Assembly: GCA_023384455.1 (NCBI GenBank)
Contig: JAHDWH010000039.1
Location: 1 to 35,591 of the forward strand
Reading direction: 5' to 3'
Source: Caldilineaceae bacterium
GTDB taxonomy: Bacteria > Chloroflexota > Anaerolineae > Caldilineales > Caldilineaceae
DNA: 35,591 nucleotides
Part shown: positions 16,745 to 23,420 of the stretch, piece by piece
Layout: each line of letters begins with the position of its first letter
How positions within the stretch are numbered: the stretch's first letter is position 1
The notes under the pieces: generated by a model
The model's input: the letters and a program-made list of their open reading frames with translations, nothing else
What the model was told of the DNA's origin: nothing
Database searches by the model: none
Translations under genes and position numbers: made by a program

Positions 16745-18709
16745 TTACGTCCGCTTAAACGCCTTCTCCAGCTCCCCGGACGATAGCTGAATCATCGTGG
16801 GCCTGCCGTGGGGACAGGTGCGGGGGGACTGGCATTCCTCCAACTGACGCAGCAGTTCCTTCATTTCGATGTCGCTGAGAATCTGCCCGGCTTTGATCGA
16901 AGCCCGTTTGCAGACCATTTTGACCAGCCGGGCTTCCACTTCGGCCCCCACCAAATCCTGCTCCTGGGCCAGCCCCTGGACAATCTCCTCCAACACCCGG
17001 CCCGCATCCTGCCCAGCCAGCACACTGGGCACCGTGCGCACCAGCCAGGTATCCCCGCCAAAGGGTTCCACATCAAAACCGACCGCGGCCAGTTCGGGCA
17101 TAAAGAGCGTCACCTGCCCGGCCAGCGCGTCGCCCAGATGGAGGGTCAGCGGGTTCAGCAGTCCCTGGCGGGGGATGCCGCCGCCAGGAGTAAAGCGCTG
17201 GGCCATAAATTTCTCGTACATCACCCGCTCGTGGGCCGCGTGCTGGTCGATCAGAAACATCCCTTCCGGCCCCTCGGCCACAATATACATTGCGCCCACC
17301 TGGCCGACGACGCGCAGGGGGGGGAGGGTAGTGGGCGCTCGCGGCGACGGTGCAGCCGGAGGCGCGGGATGGGGTGCTGGGATGATGGGGGATGTGTCTG
17401 GGGCCAGGGGGACGGGCAGGGGCGCAGATAGCGGCGCGGCATCGCGTGGCACGTAGAGGTCCATCGCCCGCTGGGTCTGGCCGGCGGCGAGAATGCTCCC
17501 CCGGCGTTCGGCCCAGCCCGGGGGCAGCCCGGCGCTGGGGGATTCCCCGGGCACGGACCAGCCGTCGGCGTCATCAGAATCGTCGCGCCCCGGGCCCATC
17601 TCAAAGCCGGGCACGCTTGCGTTCTCCACAGCCACCCGGCGCACGGCCTTTTGCACGGCGGAGAAGACCTCCCGTGCCTCCTGAAAGCGCACCTCCGTCT
17701 TGCGCGGGTGGACATTCACATCCACAGCCGCCGGGTCCAGTTCTACAAAAATAACGCCGATGGGATAGCGGCCCACAGGCAGAAGGGTGTGATAGGCCTG
17801 AATCACCGCGTGGGTCAGGCTGCGGTCCTCCACATAGCGACGGTTGACAAAGAGATCGATCCCGCCCCGGTTGGCCCGTGTCAACACCGGCAAACTCACA
17901 AAACCCGAAACCCGAATCCCAGCAATCCCTTCCTCCCTTCCTCCCTTCCCCCCTTCCTCCCCTGCCCGAAAGTCAATCTCCTTCGCAGCCCGCACCCGAT
18001 CCCCACTCCCCAATCCCCGATCCCCGATCCCCAACTTCCCCACCCCCACCATCAACCGGGCATTTTCCAACCCGTAAATTTTTGCCAGCACATCGGTCAC
18101 ATCCCCGCTGCCCGTGGACTGAAAGAGCAGCCGCCCGTCGTTGACCAGACTGAAACGGCGTTCGGGCCAGGCCAGGGCATAGCGTTGGACAATCGACGAA
18201 ATGTGGCCGGTTTCGGTAGACTCTTTGCGCAGGAATTTCTTGCGGGCCGGGGTGTTGAAGAAGATGTGCTCGACAGTGACAATCGTGCCGACGGGCATCC
18301 CCGCCGCGCCTTCGGAGACGATCTGCCCGCCTTCGGCGCGTAGCTGCGCGCCGGCCTGGGCGCTGGTGTGGCGGCTGGCCAGGGTCAGGTGGCTGACCGC
18401 GGCGATGCTATAGAGGGCTTCGCCCCGGAAGCCAAAGGTGGCGATGCGGTTGAGATCGTCAGCGGTGCGCAGTTTGCTGGTGGCGTGGCGGTGCAGAGCC
18501 AGGGAAAGTTCGTCGGCGGGGATGCCGTGGCCGTCGTCGATCACCCGCAGCAGGCGCTGGCCCCCCTCGCGAATCTCCACGCGAATCTCCCCCGCGCCCG
18601 CGTCCAGGCTGTTTTCGATCAGTTCTTTGGCAACGTTGGCCGGGCGCTCTACCACCTCGCCCGCGGCAATTTTGCCCGCCACATCCGCCGATAGGAGGTG
18701 AATGTTCAT
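16745..18709 (-). CDS. mutL: DNA mismatch repair protein MutL, endonuclease type (654 aa)
   Basis: The N-terminal GHKL ATPase carries IAAGEVVERP (about residue 14), ENSLDAGA (about 32), DDGHGIP (about 58) and TFGFRGEAL (about 91). The transducer domain follows (NVHPRKTEVRF near 332), then a Pro-rich linker and a C-terminal dimerisation domain. That domain contains DQHAAHERVMYE (488-499), matching the DQHA-x2-E-x4-E endonuclease motif, and CPHGRP near the end, so this MutL should be able to nick DNA, as in bacteria without MutH. ATG at 18709 fits the universal MNIHLL start; the frame is open 10 codons further. Residues about 224-262 are an unusual low-complexity insertion (GIGDRGLGSGDR, EEGGKGGREEG) inside the transducer domain. 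It lies 47 bp after the methyltransferase gene, probably in the same transcript. No mutS is in the window. Confidence 0.95.
   Translation of the reverse strand: MNIHLLSADVAGKIAAGEVVERPANVAKELIENSLDAGAGEIRVEIREGGQRLLRVIDDGHGIPADELSLALHRHATSKLRTADDLNRIATFGFRGEALYSIAAVSHLTLASRHTSAQAGAQLRAEGGQIVSEGAAGMPVGTIVTVEHIFFNTPARKKFLRKESTETGHISSIVQRYALAWPERRFSLVNDGRLLFQSTGSGDVTDVLAKIYGLENARLMVGVGKLGIGDRGLGSGDRVRAAKEIDFRAGEEGGKGGREEGIAGIRVSGFVSLPVLTRANRGGIDLFVNRRYVEDRSLTHAVIQAYHTLLPVGRYPIGVIFVELDPAAVDVNVHPRKTEVRFQEAREVFSAVQKAVRRVAVENASVPGFEMGPGRDDSDDADGWSVPGESPSAGLPPGWAERRGSILAAGQTQRAMDLYVPRDAAPLSAPLPVPLAPDTSPIIPAPHPAPPAAPSPRAPTTLPPLRVVGQVGAMYIVAEGPEGMFLIDQHAAHERVMYEKFMAQRFTPGGGIPRQGLLNPLTLHLGDALAGQVTLFMPELAAVGFDVEPFGGDTWLVRTVPSVLAGQDAGRVLEEIVQGLAQEQDLVGAEVEARLVKMVCKRASIKAGQILSDIEMKELLRQLEECQSPRTCPHGRPTMIQLSSGELEKAFKRT
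17927..18040. repeat. In-frame low-complexity/heptamer insertion inside mutL
   Basis: The plus strand reads iterated ATCCCCG/ATCCCCA heptamers (about 17998-18035) and CTTCCTCC-type octamers (about 17930-17960). The encoded peptide is Gly/Arg/Glu-rich and is absent from MutL proteins as I know them. The reading frame is kept. Confidence 0.7.
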
Positions 18710-18756
18710 AGCCGAATTTTCTACCTGACAGGGTGACAAGGTGAAAAAGTGTCGCC

Positions 18757-20343
18757 TTATGCGTCCCTTTTGAGTATAGCATCTACACTGACCACTGCCA
18801 ACAGTTCGCCGCCTGCCACGTCCAGCAGGCGCACGGCCACCGGCCCCACTGCTCTGTTGCTCAGTGGCAAAGTGTAGACGCCTTTTACCAGCGCGGCCTT
18901 GCCCTTGGGCGCGTCCACCAGCCCCGCCCGAAAGACCTGCCCGTCATAGGCCGGATCGATCAGCACCGCCTGCACCCTCGCCCGCCAATCCCCGGACGAC
19001 TCCACCCCGGCCTGGGAAATCAGCCCGTCCATCGCCGGGCTGCGAAATGACCGAATCTCCACCCGCAGACCGCCCTCTTCTCTCGTCACAGCAACTTGCG
19101 CGTCCGCTCCCCCTGTCACCCCTTCACCCTGCCACCCTGTCACTCCCTCATCCCCCACCCGCCAAATCTCACCTGTTGCCTCCTCACCCCCCGCCACTCG
19201 CAATTCGCAATTCGCAATTCGCAACCCACTCGTCCGCACCGCCCGCCAGTTGGCATCACAGCCGATCCAGCCGCGGCCCAGTTCCCCGGCCACGGCCACA
19301 GTCGTGCCAGAGCCGACGAAGGCGTCCAGCACCGTATCGCCCGGATTGGTGGCTGTCTCGATAATCCGGCGCAGCAGCCCCGTCGTCTTTTGGGTCGGGT
19401 AGTTCACGTCCTCGCTGGGGATCGTGCCCAGGCCGGGCAGGTCCTCCCACAGATTGTCCACGGTCCGGCTGACGACGTAGCGGCTGCGCCCCCGCTTCGT
19501 CAGGTAGTATTTGATGCCGATATTGCCCCCGTTCGAGGCGTAGACCCGGCGCGCCTGTTCGTCCACAATCACCTGACCGCTGTGGGGGGCATAGACCCGC
19601 CCAGCCCGGTGCAGCTCCACCAGCTTCTCAAAGCTGTAGCTGCCCGGATGGGAGGTGCGGAAAAAGCCCTTTTCATCCTGCATAAATTGGGCCGCGGCCT
19701 CGGCCCGGCTCAGGACAATCTCCCGCCGGGGTGGATTCCAGGCGGGCTGGCCTTCCCCGGTGCGGCCAAAAATGTGGATGTAATGGGTGCTGTGGGGGAA
19801 GTAGTGGGCGTGGACCTTCGCACCGCGGGCAGTCTGGCTGCGCCAGGCAATCGTATTCAGAAAGCACTCCGGGCCAAAAATTTCTTCCAACAGCAGGTGC
19901 AGATGGCTCTGGCGGCGGTGGTCGCAGTGCAGCCAGAGTGTGCCGTTGGGGGCCAGCAACTCCCGCAGGAGAAGTAACCGCTCGGCCATAAATTGGAGAT
20001 AGCCGCCGGGCGGCCAGCCGTCCGTATATTCGGTGCGCTCGCCGATCTGGACGGCTGGCTGGCCGCGCAGCCGCACCCGACTGGTCCAGGTCACGCCGGA
20101 ATCGTAGGGGGGGTCGATATAAATAAGCTGGACTTTGCCCGCGTAGCCCTGGGCCAACAGCCAGGCCAGCGAATCCCGATTGTCGCCGTGCAGGAGCAGG
20201 CCGCTTTGGGCGGCGGGGAAACGTTCGACCATTCGGGCCCCGGGGGCCGCCATTTCCAACGCAAGACGCTTGCCCGGCCACTGTAAGACCGACCCCTGTG
20301 AGATCTCCGTATGGGTTGAGAGGGTAATTCGTGCTGGATTCAC
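18757..20343 (-). CDS. Site-specific DNA methyltransferase, beta-type N6A/N4C (528 aa)
   Basis: Residues 73-81 (LIYIDPPYD) are the catalytic motif IV, and residues 338-348 (VLDAFVGSGTT) are the SAM-binding motif I. Motif IV before motif I is the beta order of N6-adenine or N4-cytosine methyltransferases, as in type II and type III enzymes. A TDGW..LQFMAERL segment near 107 and YPTQKTTGLLRRII near 315 also fit the family. Residues about 374-422 are filler-like (repeats of GCAATTC heptamers and GTGAxxG pieces in the DNA), followed by a 100-residue domain that I do not recognise. The start at 20343 is GTG, with AGAGG about 13 bases upstream; internal ATGs (for example residue 31) are alternatives. 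No restriction gene adjoins it, so it is an orphan enzyme, upstream of mutL. The base modified and the recognition site are not predictable. Confidence 0.88.
   Translation of the reverse strand: MNPARITLSTHTEISQGSVLQWPGKRLALEMAAPGARMVERFPAAQSGLLLHGDNRDSLAWLLAQGYAGKVQLIYIDPPYDSGVTWTSRVRLRGQPAVQIGERTEYTDGWPPGGYLQFMAERLLLLRELLAPNGTLWLHCDHRRQSHLHLLLEEIFGPECFLNTIAWRSQTARGAKVHAHYFPHSTHYIHIFGRTGEGQPAWNPPRREIVLSRAEAAAQFMQDEKGFFRTSHPGSYSFEKLVELHRAGRVYAPHSGQVIVDEQARRVYASNGGNIGIKYYLTKRGRSRYVVSRTVDNLWEDLPGLGTIPSEDVNYPTQKTTGLLRRIIETATNPGDTVLDAFVGSGTTVAVAGELGRGWIGCDANWRAVRTSGLRIANCELRVAGGEEATGEIWRVGDEGVTGWQGEGVTGGADAQVAVTREEGGLRVEIRSFRSPAMDGLISQAGVESSGDWRARVQAVLIDPAYDGQVFRAGLVDAPKGKAALVKGVYTLPLSNRAVGPVAVRLLDVAGGELLAVVSVDAILKRDA
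19075..19224. repeat. Filler repeats inside the methyltransferase gene
   Basis: About 24 bp of GCAATTC heptamers (19200-19223) and CCCTGTCAC-type iterations (about 19111-19160) lie within the reading frame, right after the SAM-binding region. Similar strings (CTGACAGGGTGACAAGGTG) occur in the gap before mutL at about 18724-18742 and at 11962-11995. Confidence 0.65.
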
Positions 20344-20345
20344 GG

Positions 20346-20374
20346 TTGACGTTTAGCCTCTGGCTTGTTATAAT
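20346..20374 (+). promoter_or_regulatory. Strong sigma70-type promoter for the 58-aa exported peptide
   Basis: TTGACG (20346-20351), 17-bp spacer, perfect TATAAT (20369-20374). It points to the plus-strand mini-gene at 20436 and starts 3 bp from the opposite-facing methyltransferase start, so the two are divergent. Confidence 0.75.
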
Positions 20375-20435
20375 CGACCCACTTCGCAAAGCATATGTAA
20401 TGTCTACTGTGCAATGATATCTCTGGAGAAATGAA

Positions 20436-20612
20436 ATGAGTTATTCGCTTTTTAGCAATCGTCGTCTCTGGTTTGTGCTGGGTTTTGCCCTGCTTCTACT
20501 GCTGGCCGTCTCCTATGCCCTGACAGAGACAACCCTGGGAGCTAACTTGACAACCCTTTACCTGCCACTCATCGCCAAAGGCATCAAAATGTGTGGCACG
20601 ATTCCCTGTTGA
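20436..20612 (+). CDS. Exported mini-protein with YLPLI tail motif (58 aa)
   Basis: This small frame starts at ATG 20436, with GGAGA about 7 bases upstream. Residues 9-29 (RRLWFVLGFALLLLLAVSYA) form a signal peptide or membrane anchor; a short segment TETTLGANLTT follows and then LYLPLIAKG (41-49), the motif that ends the three caspase-like proteins of this window. It finishes with a short extension containing two Cys (KMCGTIPC). A near-consensus promoter (20346-20374) and a rho-independent-type hairpin (20647-20687) frame it, making a self-contained unit. I know no function. It may be a bare carrier of the sorting motif or the remnant of a longer exported protein. Confidence 0.7.
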   Translation: MSYSLFSNRRLWFVLGFALLLLLAVSYALTETTLGANLTTLYLPLIAKGIKMCGTIPC

Positions 20613-20646
20613 GGTAGCTGATTGCATTCTCGGATGGCCCAATCAG

Positions 20647-20687
20647 AGACCCGGCAGATCAGCGCAAGCCGATCTGCCGGGTCTTTG
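20647..20687 (+). terminator. Rho-independent terminator after the mini-gene
   Basis: A perfect 14-bp stem (AGACCCGGCAGATC / GATCTGCCGGGTCT) with a 10-nt loop is followed by TTTGGTTG, 34 bp after the stop codon at 20612. Confidence 0.8.
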
Positions 20688-20705
20688 GTTGCTGGACCTT
20701 CTTCC

Positions 20706-20732
20706 GCAGGTCGGACTGTCAGTTCGACCTAC
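20706..20732 (-). repeat. GTAG-type REP hairpin overlapping the end of the MoaD-like gene
   Basis: Read on the minus strand it is GTAG directly followed by GTCGAACT-GAC-AGTCCGACCTGC, a 10-bp stem with one mismatch. It belongs to the same family as the pair at 23316-23379. Its GTAG contributes the TAG stop codon (20729-20731) of the overlapping gene. Confidence 0.75.
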
Positions 20733-20995
20733 GCGCCGCCGGTCATGGCCGGGACAAAGTGGACTTCGCTCTCTGGCCCGACTGGCTCCCGCAGCCCTTT
20801 GTGGCCCACTGCGCCATCCACGGCCACACTCAGGCCGGGGCGGATGCGGTCCTCGTCGAGGATGCGGGCGGCCACGCCAGGATAGCGCGCCTCCAGCCCC
20901 TCCACAATCGCTCGCACAGTCTCCCCCTCCACCACCACCTGGCTCTTGCCTTCGGTCAGGGGGCGGAGGAGGGCGGGAATCCAGACGACAGCCAT
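20729..20995 (-). CDS. MoaD/ThiS-like ubiquitin-fold protein with a residue after Gly-Gly (88 aa)
   Basis: This is a beta-grasp sulfur-carrier protein of the MoaD/ThiS type: VVWIPALLRPLTEG at the start, VEGETVRAIVEGLE in the middle, PGLSVAVDG near 50 and SEVHFVPAMTGGA at the end. MoaD normally ends exactly in Gly-Gly, which is adenylated and thiocarboxylated to supply sulfur for molybdopterin. Here one Ala follows, and the stop codon belongs to a REP repeat. The start at 20995 has GAGAGG 6 bases upstream; an ATG at 21010 overlaps the preceding stop (TAATG) and would add five residues. It is the last gene of a molybdenum-hydroxylase operon, consistent with a molybdopterin role. Whether the tail can be activated without trimming is doubtful. 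Confidence 0.8.
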   Translation of the reverse strand: MAVVWIPALLRPLTEGKSQVVVEGETVRAIVEGLEARYPGVAARILDEDRIRPGLSVAVDGAVGHKGLREPVGPESEVHFVPAMTGGA

Positions 20996-21009
20996 CTTTT
21001 TCCTCTCCA

Positions 21010-21158
21010 TTACTTCTTCTCTGCCACCGCTTCCAACACCCGGTCCGGCGACACCAGAATCGTCTCGATCATCGGCAGGTCGAGGGCCGTGGGCATCCGA
21101 TAGTCGAGCAGGCTGCCGTTAACCAGCAGCCCCTTCTCGTTGTAGATGTACTCCTCGT
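21010..21158 (-). pseudogene. Remnant of the molybdopterin-binding large subunit (xanthine dehydrogenase/CoxL family), C-terminus only
   Basis: An open stretch of about 49 codons reads HEEYIYNEKGLLVNGSLLDY, then RMPTALDLPMIETILV and SPDRVLEAVAEKK before TAA. The segment up to IETILV is the characteristic near-C-terminal sequence of large subunits of the xanthine dehydrogenase/CO dehydrogenase family, and PDRVLEA matches the extreme C-terminus. The Gly-rich GxGE stretch that normally lies between them seems to be missing too. Upstream it runs straight into a MITE remnant at 21159. The intact gene should be about 2.2-2.4 kb, so almost all of it is gone. Its place between the [2Fe-2S] subunit and MoaD-like genes is where such a subunit is expected. 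The identification is from memory of the family. Confidence 0.7.
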
Positions 21159-21223
21159 GTAGCTGTTCAGCCACCCCACCCTATCCCTCCCCATTCCAGA
21201 GAGGAAACTGGAACAACGCCTCA
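21159..21223. mobile_element. MITE-like element, copy 4 (left half only)
   Basis: GTAGCTGTTCAGCCACCCCA and the following bases match the left 65 bp of copy 3 with several substitutions; the right half is absent. It sits exactly at the point where the large-subunit gene is interrupted. Confidence 0.8.
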
Positions 21224-21226
21224 GCT

Positions 21227-21243
21227 CTCACGTTTCACGTTTC
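21227..21243. repeat. Short remnant of family B repeat
   Basis: CTCACGTTTCACGTTTC is identical to the right arm of the family B palindromes (16526-16628, 35450-35552). It directly follows the MITE half and precedes the [2Fe-2S] gene stop by 5 bp. Confidence 0.6.
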
Positions 21244-21248
21244 GCGCA

Positions 21249-21716
21249 TCACGCGCCCGCCACATCCAGCACAGCCCGCACAATTTTGTCATAGCCCGTG
21301 CAGCGGCAGAGATTGCCCGCCAACCACAGACGCACGTCGTGTTCGCTGGGACTCGGGTTCTGTTCCAGCAGGGCTTTGGAGGAAATGATGAAGCCCGGGG
21401 TGCAGATGCCGCATTGCAGGGCCGCGTGTTCCAGGAAGGCCTGCTGGATGGGGTGTAGGCCGTCGGCCTCGGCAATGCCTTCAATCGTCGTGACTGTGCG
21501 CCCTTCGGCTTCCACGGCCAGCACCAGACAGGAATTGACCAGCACGCCGTCGAGTATCACATTGCAGGCGCCGCAGTTGCCGTTGCCACAGCCCTCTTTG
21601 GTGCCGGTCATGCCCAGTTCGTCCCGCAACACTTCCAGAAGCGTCTGGCGGGTTTCACACAAGAATGTGGTTTTGTCGTTGTTGATGACGGTCTGGACCA
21701 TCACTTTCTTAGCCAT
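21249..21716 (-). CDS. [2Fe-2S] subunit of a molybdenum hydroxylase (xanthine dehydrogenase/CoxS family, 155 aa)
   Basis: This small iron-sulfur subunit transfers electrons from the molybdenum centre to the FAD subunit. The plant-ferredoxin-type cluster ligands are C43, C48, C51 and C63 (EGCGNGNCGAC); the second cluster domain has C102, C105 (QCGICTPG) and C137, C139 (CRCTGY). Length and both motifs match complete family members. The gene overlaps the end of the FAD-subunit gene by 8 bp, indicating translational coupling. Downstream, only a fragment of the catalytic subunit remains, so the protein probably has no partner unless a large subunit is encoded elsewhere or the contig is misjoined here. 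Confidence 0.93.
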   Translation of the reverse strand: MAKKVMVQTVINNDKTTFLCETRQTLLEVLRDELGMTGTKEGCGNGNCGACNVILDGVLVNSCLVLAVEAEGRTVTTIEGIAEADGLHPIQQAFLEHAALQCGICTPGFIISSKALLEQNPSPSEHDVRLWLAGNLCRCTGYDKIVRAVLDVAGA

Positions 21717-22623
21717 GTCCGTTCAGCCTCCCCAGAGAATCGACGGTCGAGATGCCCCGTGCCCGGTCGATGGCGATGCGCAATGCGCGTTTGGTCAACA
21801 CACCCGACAGATGTTTGCGCTGGGCAATAGTGCCGCGCATATCATTGATGGGCTTGGCCGCTTCCCAGGCAATCTGGGCGGCCTTCTCAAAGCTCTCTTC
21901 GGAGACGGGCTGCCCGGCCAGGGCGTCGCCCGCCGCTTTGACAAAGAGCGGGGTGGGCGCCACCGCACCCAGAGAGATGCGGGCCGACTGAATCGTCTGG
22001 CCGTCGTCGCTCAACACAACCGACGCACCCACACCCACCACCGCAATATCCATTTCGTTGCGGGGGATGAAGCGCAGGTAGGCCGCGCCGAAATTTTTGA
22101 CCGGGGCTGGGAATTCCAGGGCCACCAATATTTCGCCATTTTGCAGGACGGTACGCCCCGGCGCGGTGCAGAAATCTTCTACAGCCACCTGGCGTGTTCC
22201 ATTTGGTCCCACAATGTGGGCGGTGACGCTGTGGATGATCAGATTGGGGATACCATCGGCAGCCGGGGAGGCGTTGCACAGATTGCCGCCCAGACTGGCC
22301 CGACCCTGCACCTGTGTCCCACCGATCAGACCGGTGGAATCGCGGAGCGCGGGATAGCGCTTTTGCACATCGGCATTTTTGTTGATGGCGTGGCAGGGAA
22401 CCGAAGCCCCCAGCCAAAGACCGCCTTCGGCGCTGAAGCGAATTTCCATCAATTCAGGAATCCGCTTGAGATCGACAACGGTTGCATAACTGCGCCGGCC
22501 TTCTTTCATCTGAGTCAGCAGGTCGGTGCCGCCGCTCAGTGGCCTGGCTCGTTCGCCCCCGGCGGCCAAAACAGCGACCACCTCATCTACACTACGGGCT
22601 GAAACGAAATCGAATGCTTGCAA
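21709..22623 (-). CDS. FAD-binding subunit of a molybdenum hydroxylase (CoxM family, 304 aa)
   Basis: The protein is the medium, FAD-binding subunit of a xanthine dehydrogenase/CO dehydrogenase-type enzyme. It shows the PCMH-type FAD motifs RPLSGGTDLLTQMK (about residue 30) and IGGTQVQGRASLGGNLCNAS (about 98), followed by SPAADGIPNLI, and a CO-dehydrogenase-flavoprotein C-terminal domain (about 175-285). I place the start at a TTG at 22623 because a perfect AGGAGGTG lies 6 bases upstream and the product then begins like other family members (xQAFDFVSARSVDEV). The frame is open further to 22827, but that extension is not protein-like. It heads the operon CoxM-like, CoxS-like, large-subunit remnant, MoaD-like. 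The substrate cannot be told without the large subunit. Confidence 0.92.
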   Translation of the reverse strand: MQAFDFVSARSVDEVVAVLAAGGERARPLSGGTDLLTQMKEGRRSYATVVDLKRIPELMEIRFSAEGGLWLGASVPCHAINKNADVQKRYPALRDSTGLIGGTQVQGRASLGGNLCNASPAADGIPNLIIHSVTAHIVGPNGTRQVAVEDFCTAPGRTVLQNGEILVALEFPAPVKNFGAAYLRFIPRNEMDIAVVGVGASVVLSDDGQTIQSARISLGAVAPTPLFVKAAGDALAGQPVSEESFEKAAQIAWEAAKPINDMRGTIAQRKHLSGVLTKRALRIAIDRARGISTVDSLGRLNGHG

Positions 22624-22882
22624 GGATACACCTCCTATGGGATCAGGGCGCAAGTGGGTTGATTCGATACAATCGAAGCATTCGGAAATACTTAAAGGAT
22701 TGAAAGGATTGGGAACACATTGGGAATACATAAGGTTGCTGGGTGGCACTACAGACCGAAAAGCGCAAAGGCAACCGACGTTTGAAAACCGGTTTACATT
22801 TCCCGCTTCACTGACAAATAATGTCACGGCTATGGCTGTTTATACCACAGAATTGTCCAGAAGAAAAACGTTGCGCGCGTAA

Positions 22883-22963
22883 CGGGGGCATCCGATTCCG
22901 GGAATCGACCCGTCGATCGCCGGCATAGACAAGTGGTTTGGTCGATTCCCGGAATCAGCCCCC
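22883..22963. repeat. Paired GATTCCGGGAATC palindromes, upstream of secG
   Basis: GATTCCGGGAATC (22893-22905) and its inverse GATTCCCGGAATC (22944-22956) lie 51 bp apart, within outer GGGGG/CCCCC arms and GTCGAT-type inner symmetry. The same arrangement recurs at 23453-23517. It ends about 23 bp before the secG promoter. Confidence 0.8.
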
Positions 22964-22985
22964 CGCAAAGCAGGCAACCGGGATT

Positions 22986-23013
22986 TTGCGTCTATGTAAG
23001 CGGCTGCTATACT
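22986..23013 (+). promoter_or_regulatory. Candidate promoter of secG
   Basis: TTGCGT (22986-22991) and TATACT (23008-23013) with a 16-bp spacer, about 60 bp before the secG ATG. Confidence 0.55.
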
Positions 23014-23072
23014 GCACTCTGCATTTGTTACGATTTTTCTGGGCTGATGGCCTGTTGCATAGGAGAGATTCG

Positions 23073-23291
23073 ATGGAAGCGGTTTTGATGATTGCCACAA
23101 TTATTATCGCCATCACGCTGATTGGCGTTGTTCTGGTGCAGGGAGCCAACAGCGGCTTGGGCAGCGCATTCGGCGGCGATTCGGGTATCTATCGCACCCG
23201 ACGCGGTGTCGAGAAGACCCTCTTTACAATGACTATCACCCTGTCGGTGATCTTCCTGCTTATGAGCCTGATAACCGTCGCGGTAGGCTAG
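23073..23291 (+). CDS. secG: Preprotein translocase subunit SecG (72 aa)
   Basis: This is a small membrane protein with two hydrophobic helices (residues about 2-23 and 48-70) joined by a polar loop GANSGLGSAFGGDSG..RTRRG, which is diagnostic of SecG. It associates with SecYE and assists SecA-driven export. AGGAGAG is 6 bases before the ATG, and a candidate promoter lies about 60 bp upstream. It is monocistronic, bordered on both sides by palindromic repeats. Given the many large exported proteins in this window, it is part of the general export machinery, not a dedicated partner. Confidence 0.92.
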   Translation: MEAVLMIATIIIAITLIGVVLVQGANSGLGSAFGGDSGIYRTRRGVEKTLFTMTITLSVIFLLMSLITVAVG

Positions 23292-23300
23292 TAACTGCCC

Positions 23301-23386
23301 TGAAAATAGCCATTCGTAGGTCGGACTGTTAGTCCGACCTGCGACGTTGCAGGCCCGTCGGACTAACAGTCCGACCTACATTTTCA
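23301..23386. repeat. GTAG-type REP pair forming a perfect 23-bp inverted repeat
   Basis: GTAGGTCGGACTGTTAGTCC.. (23316-23338) is exactly inverse to 23357-23379; each arm is itself a small hairpin. TGAAAAT/ATTTTCA (23301-23307, 23380-23386) extends the symmetry. It lies 24 bp after the secG stop codon and may also end transcription. Confidence 0.85.
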
Positions 23387-23420
23387 TCCCCCGTGGCGCA
23401 ACGAAGTCGCATGGGGAACT

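Noticed and set aside
22624-22827. N-terminal extension of the FAD subunit to an ATG at 22827
   Set aside because: The extension has no family similarity, and a perfect AGGAGGTG precedes a TTG at 22623.
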